A stretch of 31,857 nucleotides of DNA from assembly GCA_902490325.1 (NCBI GenBank), contig CABUDJ010000016.1:1-31857 (forward strand), read 5' to 3'. Position numbers and translations under genes: made by a program. This document shows, piece by piece, positions 28,671 through 31,857 of the stretch. Under the pieces are notes generated by a model. It worked only from the letters and a program-made list of their open reading frames with translations, was not told the DNA's origin and searched no databases. How positions within the stretch are numbered: the first letter of the stretch is position 1; each line of letters starts with the position of its first letter. The DNA is from an uncultured Collinsella sp. Its GTDB lineage: Bacteria > Actinomycetota > Coriobacteriia > Coriobacteriales > Coriobacteriaceae.

Positions 28671-31547
28671 TCACTCTGCCTCACTCAAATCGCTGAGCAT
28701 AAACTCGTAAACGTCCTGCCTCACGGGCGCATTGAGCTCATATTCGATTTCGACGGCGTTGTCGCCGCTCTTAGTTTTAATAGCTTCGAACTCGCCGGTC
28801 GGATGCATTTCGCCTAAGAAATAGAACTCCTTGCCACCCTTATCGTCCTTGTTCTTTCGCATAAACAAATACGTCTTCAGGCCGTTTCCCGGCCATGCCT
28901 GCAGTCGCAGAATCTCGGGGGAGTTGAGCTTGCGGTTGCCCTTCGAGATTGCGATGAGCTTGCTCGGCGAAACAAAGCGGTCTTCATACTGAATTGACTC
29001 ACTAATGTCGGGCGCCTTGTCATAGTTAATAAACACGGGGAATGTATTGGTCTTCTCGTCGTAAAAATAGCCGCCAAGTTTTTGGCCGTTGATGTTCTTT
29101 TGCCAGTTCATCAGACGGCAAACCTCTTCGTACGTGTACTTGGCGTTGAGAACGAAATTTGTGTTTTCATACGTCTCGGCATAGTCGAGTCGGTTACGCA
29201 CAATACCAAAATCCAGCACCTCGAGAATCTGACGCTTGAACTCTGCGTTGCGCAGGGCGCTCGCAAACACTTCGGTCAGTCGAGGGCCGGTTCCATCATC
29301 GATAAGCAGGGACACGAAATCCTTGGGAGTGGCGAAGTCGCCCTTAAGGACTGCAATTGCCGACCTAACCGCGCTGTCCTTAAGCTGCGTGCGATAGTTC
29401 CTAAGCGCGGCCTCGCGCATATGCCGATAGCCCTCGTGTCCGGCTTCGACGAGCGTTTGAAGCAAATAGAGGTCTTCGAATCGCTTGCCCGCGGCGAGCT
29501 TTTGCGAAATAAATTTGAGAATCTTGGTTTGATCAGAGGAAAATTGAACCGTGTAGTCCGGCTCGTATTTGGAAAGAAATGCGTGGTAGGAGCCTAAGCC
29601 GCTATTCTTGAAGATAAGCAGCGGATCGATAGAGCCGTTACGATCAAATTCGAGCAGCGAGGGGATCTTGCCGAGTTTTTGACGTAAGTCGAGATATTCG
29701 TTTTTCAAAAACCTGACGGAGGTGAAATCGCCGCCGTCGATGGCCTTGTAAATGCGTGCCTCGGAAATACGATCGAAGCTCACGGTCGAGCATCCGGGGA
29801 TCGCCGAATCGCCCTCTTGAACAAGACGGCGCAGGCGGTCTTTGTTATACGTCTTGTCACCCGAAAGCGCGATGGGCACCAAGAAGTTGCTCTGGTAGTT
29901 GCCAATAAAGTCGAGCACCAGTGCGTATTCCTTATCATCATTCAGGCGCAAACCTCGTCCGAGCTGCTGAATAAAGATGATTGCGGAGTCGGTGCGTCGA
30001 AGCATGATGATCTGATTGAGCGAGGGGATGTCGACGCCTTCGTTCATGATATCGACCGAGAAAATGTACTCGAGCTCGCCGGCTTCAAGTCGGCTGATCG
30101 CGGCATCGCGGACCTCATCGGAATCTTGACCGCTAATCGCAACCGTTCGATATCCGAGAGCGTTGAATTTGTGTGACAGTTCCTTGGCCTCGGCGTTTCG
30201 ATTGCAAAAAATTAAGCCCCTGCGATTGCTTTTGGTGACGCTATATTCTTCGATCTTCTCGGTGATATGACGCACGCGCTCGTCGGACGTCAAACGCCCG
30301 AACAGGGCGATATCTTCGACCGTTTCGTCGTCAATCTCCAGATCGTGAATGCCAAAATAATGGAAGGGGGCAAGCATCTCCTCGGCCAAAGCGTCCTGCA
30401 GCGTGATCTGGAACGCGATGACGTGATTGAAAAGGGCAAAGACGTCATAGCCGTCGGTGCGATTGGGTGTAGCGGTCATGCCCAGATAAAACCGAGGCGT
30501 AAAGTGCGACATGATGGATTGGTAACCCTGGGATCCCGTGCGGTGGGCCTCGTCGATAACGATGTAGTCGAACTCATCGGGACGGAAATCGCTCAGATGT
30601 TTGGCGACCGAAGAACACATGGCAAACACGCAGGTAGCATTGCTTATATTCTTGCCAGTTTGATAGGTGTCGAACGTATAGGTACTACCTAAGAGGCGTT
30701 CGTAGCTTGCGCGGGAGGCGTCGATAATGCGCCGACGGTGCGCAAGAAAGAGGACGCGCCGGGGTTTAGTTGCGAGCACGTCGAACGCCGAAAGGAAGGT
30801 CTTGCCGGTGCCGGTTGCCGAGACCAGCAGGGCGCGGGTCTCGTCCTTGCGGTGGATTGCACCGAGCGCCTCAAGGGCGCGCTGCTGCATTTTATTGGGC
30901 TTGATTTCTTCGAGGTCATTCTGCGCCGGCGTTTCCGCAGATTTGAATGTCGGTTTCGATTTGGGCTTTGGCGGACGTGCCGATCGATATGCGGCATAGT
31001 TCTCAATCCAGTCTTGGGAAAGCAAAACGGTTGAGGTATCGTTCCACAACGAATTGAACTCGCCCCTCAGTTCGTTGAGTAGGCGGCTGCTCTCGACAGT
31101 CTGGTACAGCACATTCCATTCTTTATTGCAGGTGAGAGCGGTCTGCGTCATGTTGGAGCTGCCGACGATGACCGTGCTGGTTTCGCCCTTATCAAAAATG
31201 TATCCCTTGGCATGCAAATTACCCTGGAATACGCGAACTTCCATGTTGTCGTATTCCAGGAGCTTGCGAAAGACATCGGGTGAGTTGAAGTTGAGATAGG
31301 TGGACGTGAGCAGCCTGCCCTTAATGCCACGCTGCTTGAGCTCCTGGAACGTCTCGACCAGGATTTGAAGGCCGCCGTCTGCAACAAACGCTACGCAAAA
31401 GTCAAAAGAGCCGCAGGTTGAGAGCTGCTCCTTCATAACGGATAGTAGTGTTCCGCCTGTCGCCTTCGAGTTGGCGATGAGCTTGGGTGAATCGTTCTCG
31501 CGTGCAAGCGAGTCGAATTCAATATCAATCTGCTGCTGCGTAGTCAT
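28671..31547 (-). CDS. PLD-nuclease / SF2 helicase / DUF3427 protein
   Basis: A 958-residue multidomain protein. Residues about 30-180 form a phospholipase-D-like domain with one HKD-type motif (HAKGYIFDKG from His112, then VGSSNMTQTAL). An SF2 helicase follows: Walker A SATGTGKT (243-250), DEAH (332-335), the MTAT motif (357-360), the C-terminal domain with NEGVDIPSLN, and motif VI QQLGRGLR (527-534). The C-terminus (about 790-958, with YEEVCRLMNWQKN and the LGGYFYDEKTNTFPVFINY block) resembles DUF3427. Such proteins are suspected DNA-processing or anti-phage enzymes; function is unproven. The ATG at 31547 is preferred to an upstream TTG at 31556. A TATAAA box lies at 31636-31641 on this strand. 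The gene is less GC-biased than its neighbours, a hint of transfer. Confidence 0.88.
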   Translation of the reverse strand: MTTQQQIDIEFDSLARENDSPKLIANSKATGGTLLSVMKEQLSTCGSFDFCVAFVADGGLQILVETFQELKQRGIKGRLLTSTYLNFNSPDVFRKLLEYDNMEVRVFQGNLHAKGYIFDKGETSTVIVGSSNMTQTALTCNKEWNVLYQTVESSRLLNELRGEFNSLWNDTSTVLLSQDWIENYAAYRSARPPKPKSKPTFKSAETPAQNDLEEIKPNKMQQRALEALGAIHRKDETRALLVSATGTGKTFLSAFDVLATKPRRVLFLAHRRRIIDASRASYERLLGSTYTFDTYQTGKNISNATCVFAMCSSVAKHLSDFRPDEFDYIVIDEAHRTGSQGYQSIMSHFTPRFYLGMTATPNRTDGYDVFALFNHVIAFQITLQDALAEEMLAPFHYFGIHDLEIDDETVEDIALFGRLTSDERVRHITEKIEEYSVTKSNRRGLIFCNRNAEAKELSHKFNALGYRTVAISGQDSDEVRDAAISRLEAGELEYIFSVDIMNEGVDIPSLNQIIMLRRTDSAIIFIQQLGRGLRLNDDKEYALVLDFIGNYQSNFLVPIALSGDKTYNKDRLRRLVQEGDSAIPGCSTVSFDRISEARIYKAIDGGDFTSVRFLKNEYLDLRQKLGKIPSLLEFDRNGSIDPLLIFKNSGLGSYHAFLSKYEPDYTVQFSSDQTKILKFISQKLAAGKRFEDLYLLQTLVEAGHEGYRHMREAALRNYRTQLKDSAVRSAIAVLKGDFATPKDFVSLLIDDGTGPRLTEVFASALRNAEFKRQILEVLDFGIVRNRLDYAETYENTNFVLNAKYTYEEVCRLMNWQKNINGQKLGGYFYDEKTNTFPVFINYDKAPDISESIQYEDRFVSPSKLIAISKGNRKLNSPEILRLQAWPGNGLKTYLFMRKNKDDKGGKEFYFLGEMHPTGEFEAIKTKSGDNAVEIEYELNAPVRQDVYEFMLSDLSEAE

Positions 31548-31674
31548 CCCGGCCAAACCTTTCGAAAGACTATGTTGGCGCCAGGATAACAGATCGATCG
31601 TTCGTGTTTTGGGCGGCTTTTCTTTCCGGTCTCGTTTTATAGGTGGCCTTGATTATCGACTTTATCCGAACACC

Positions 31675-31712
31675 TCCCACATTCATCCGCACATGTGCGG
31701 ATGAATGTGGGA
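31675..31712. repeat. Perfect 38-bp palindrome
   Basis: Two 19-bp arms (TCCCACATTCATCCGCACA and its exact complement) meet with no spacer. It lies between the divergent helicase gene and the partial transposase gene, with no T-run. A second short dyad, GGGCCGG with CCGGCCC, follows at about 31728-31746. Confidence 0.95.
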
Positions 31713-31764
31713 ACCCGATACCCTGAGGGCCGGATCGGCCGGCCCCGGGAGATCGGAGGACGGC

Positions 31765-31857
31765 ATGTCCGGAAAGAAGAAGAAGGGTTCCGCGAAAGCG
31801 GCCCCGAGGGCCTACGGAAGGCTCACGAGGCACGAGCGGGACACGGTCCAGAGGATG
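31765..31857 (+). CDS. Probable IS30-type transposase, N-terminal fragment (cut by window end)
   Basis: The first 31 codons of an ORF that is open at the window edge. A lysine-rich start is followed by AYGRLTRHERDTVQRM, which resembles the start of the helix-turn-helix in IS30-family transposases of Coriobacteriia (a RLTRHERDTIQ-like pattern, as recalled). CGGAGGA at 31754-31760 is a good RBS. The family call rests on about 15 residues. Confidence 0.5.
   Translation, partial: MSGKKKKGSAKAAPRAYGRLTRHERDTVQRM

Overview
The window is high-GC DNA that looks like a gut Coriobacteriia chromosome, most likely Collinsella or a close relative. This is judged from gene content (mannose-type PTS, eno-divIC-ppx order, a his operon with a hisZ-hisG fusion), codon bias and many hairpin repeats; no database search was possible. 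Nearly all of it is coding, with convergent gene pairs separated by terminators or palindromic repeats.

1-6300: a sugar-uptake locus. Two nucleotide-identical SIS-domain (FrlB/GfrF-like deglycase or isomerase) genes flank a mannose-family PTS (EIIA, EIIB, EIIC, EIID) and a FrlC-like TIM-barrel epimerase. The combination of PTS, SIS and FrlC-like epimerase suggests use of Amadori products (fructoselysine or glucoselysine type): phosphorylation during import, epimerisation of isomers, then cleavage to a sugar phosphate plus an amino acid. The same promoter/operator-like motif (TTGGTATTAAATA, about 30 nt, then TATAATTGGTATCA) precedes EIIC and the second SIS gene.

6400-15600: a histidine operon, hisZG (fused)-hisD-hisC-hisB-hisH-hisA-hisF-hisI-hisE, facing a convergent PHP-type histidinol-phosphatase. 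All steps are represented, but hisF carries an internal deletion with a frameshift. If real, this would break the glutamine amidotransferase/cyclase step.

15690-21300: a stand-alone LarC C-terminal domain, a YfcE phosphodiesterase, MazG, enolase, a DivIC/FtsB-like division protein and Ppx/GppA phosphatase.

21300-24760: an AAA ATPase/DUF4143 gene preceded by three 33-bp tandem repeats, a tRNA-Leu(UAA) with a second tRNA-like 3' remnant and duplicated terminator, a membrane-anchored helical protein, and a lone galactitol-type PTS IIB with a VOC protein.

24840-28640: a three-gene UBA/DUF4342-response regulator-sensor kinase operon, flanked by two copies of a long hairpin element (about 185 bp) as direct repeats, then a NUDIX hydrolase.

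28670-31857: a large PLD-helicase-DUF3427 protein, a perfect 38-bp palindrome, and the first 31 codons of a probable IS30-type transposase cut by the window edge.

The least explained material is the set of hairpin repeat families, above all the long pair whose outer stems differ in sequence but still pair, and the duplicated SIS gene in which 352 of 353 codons end in G or C.
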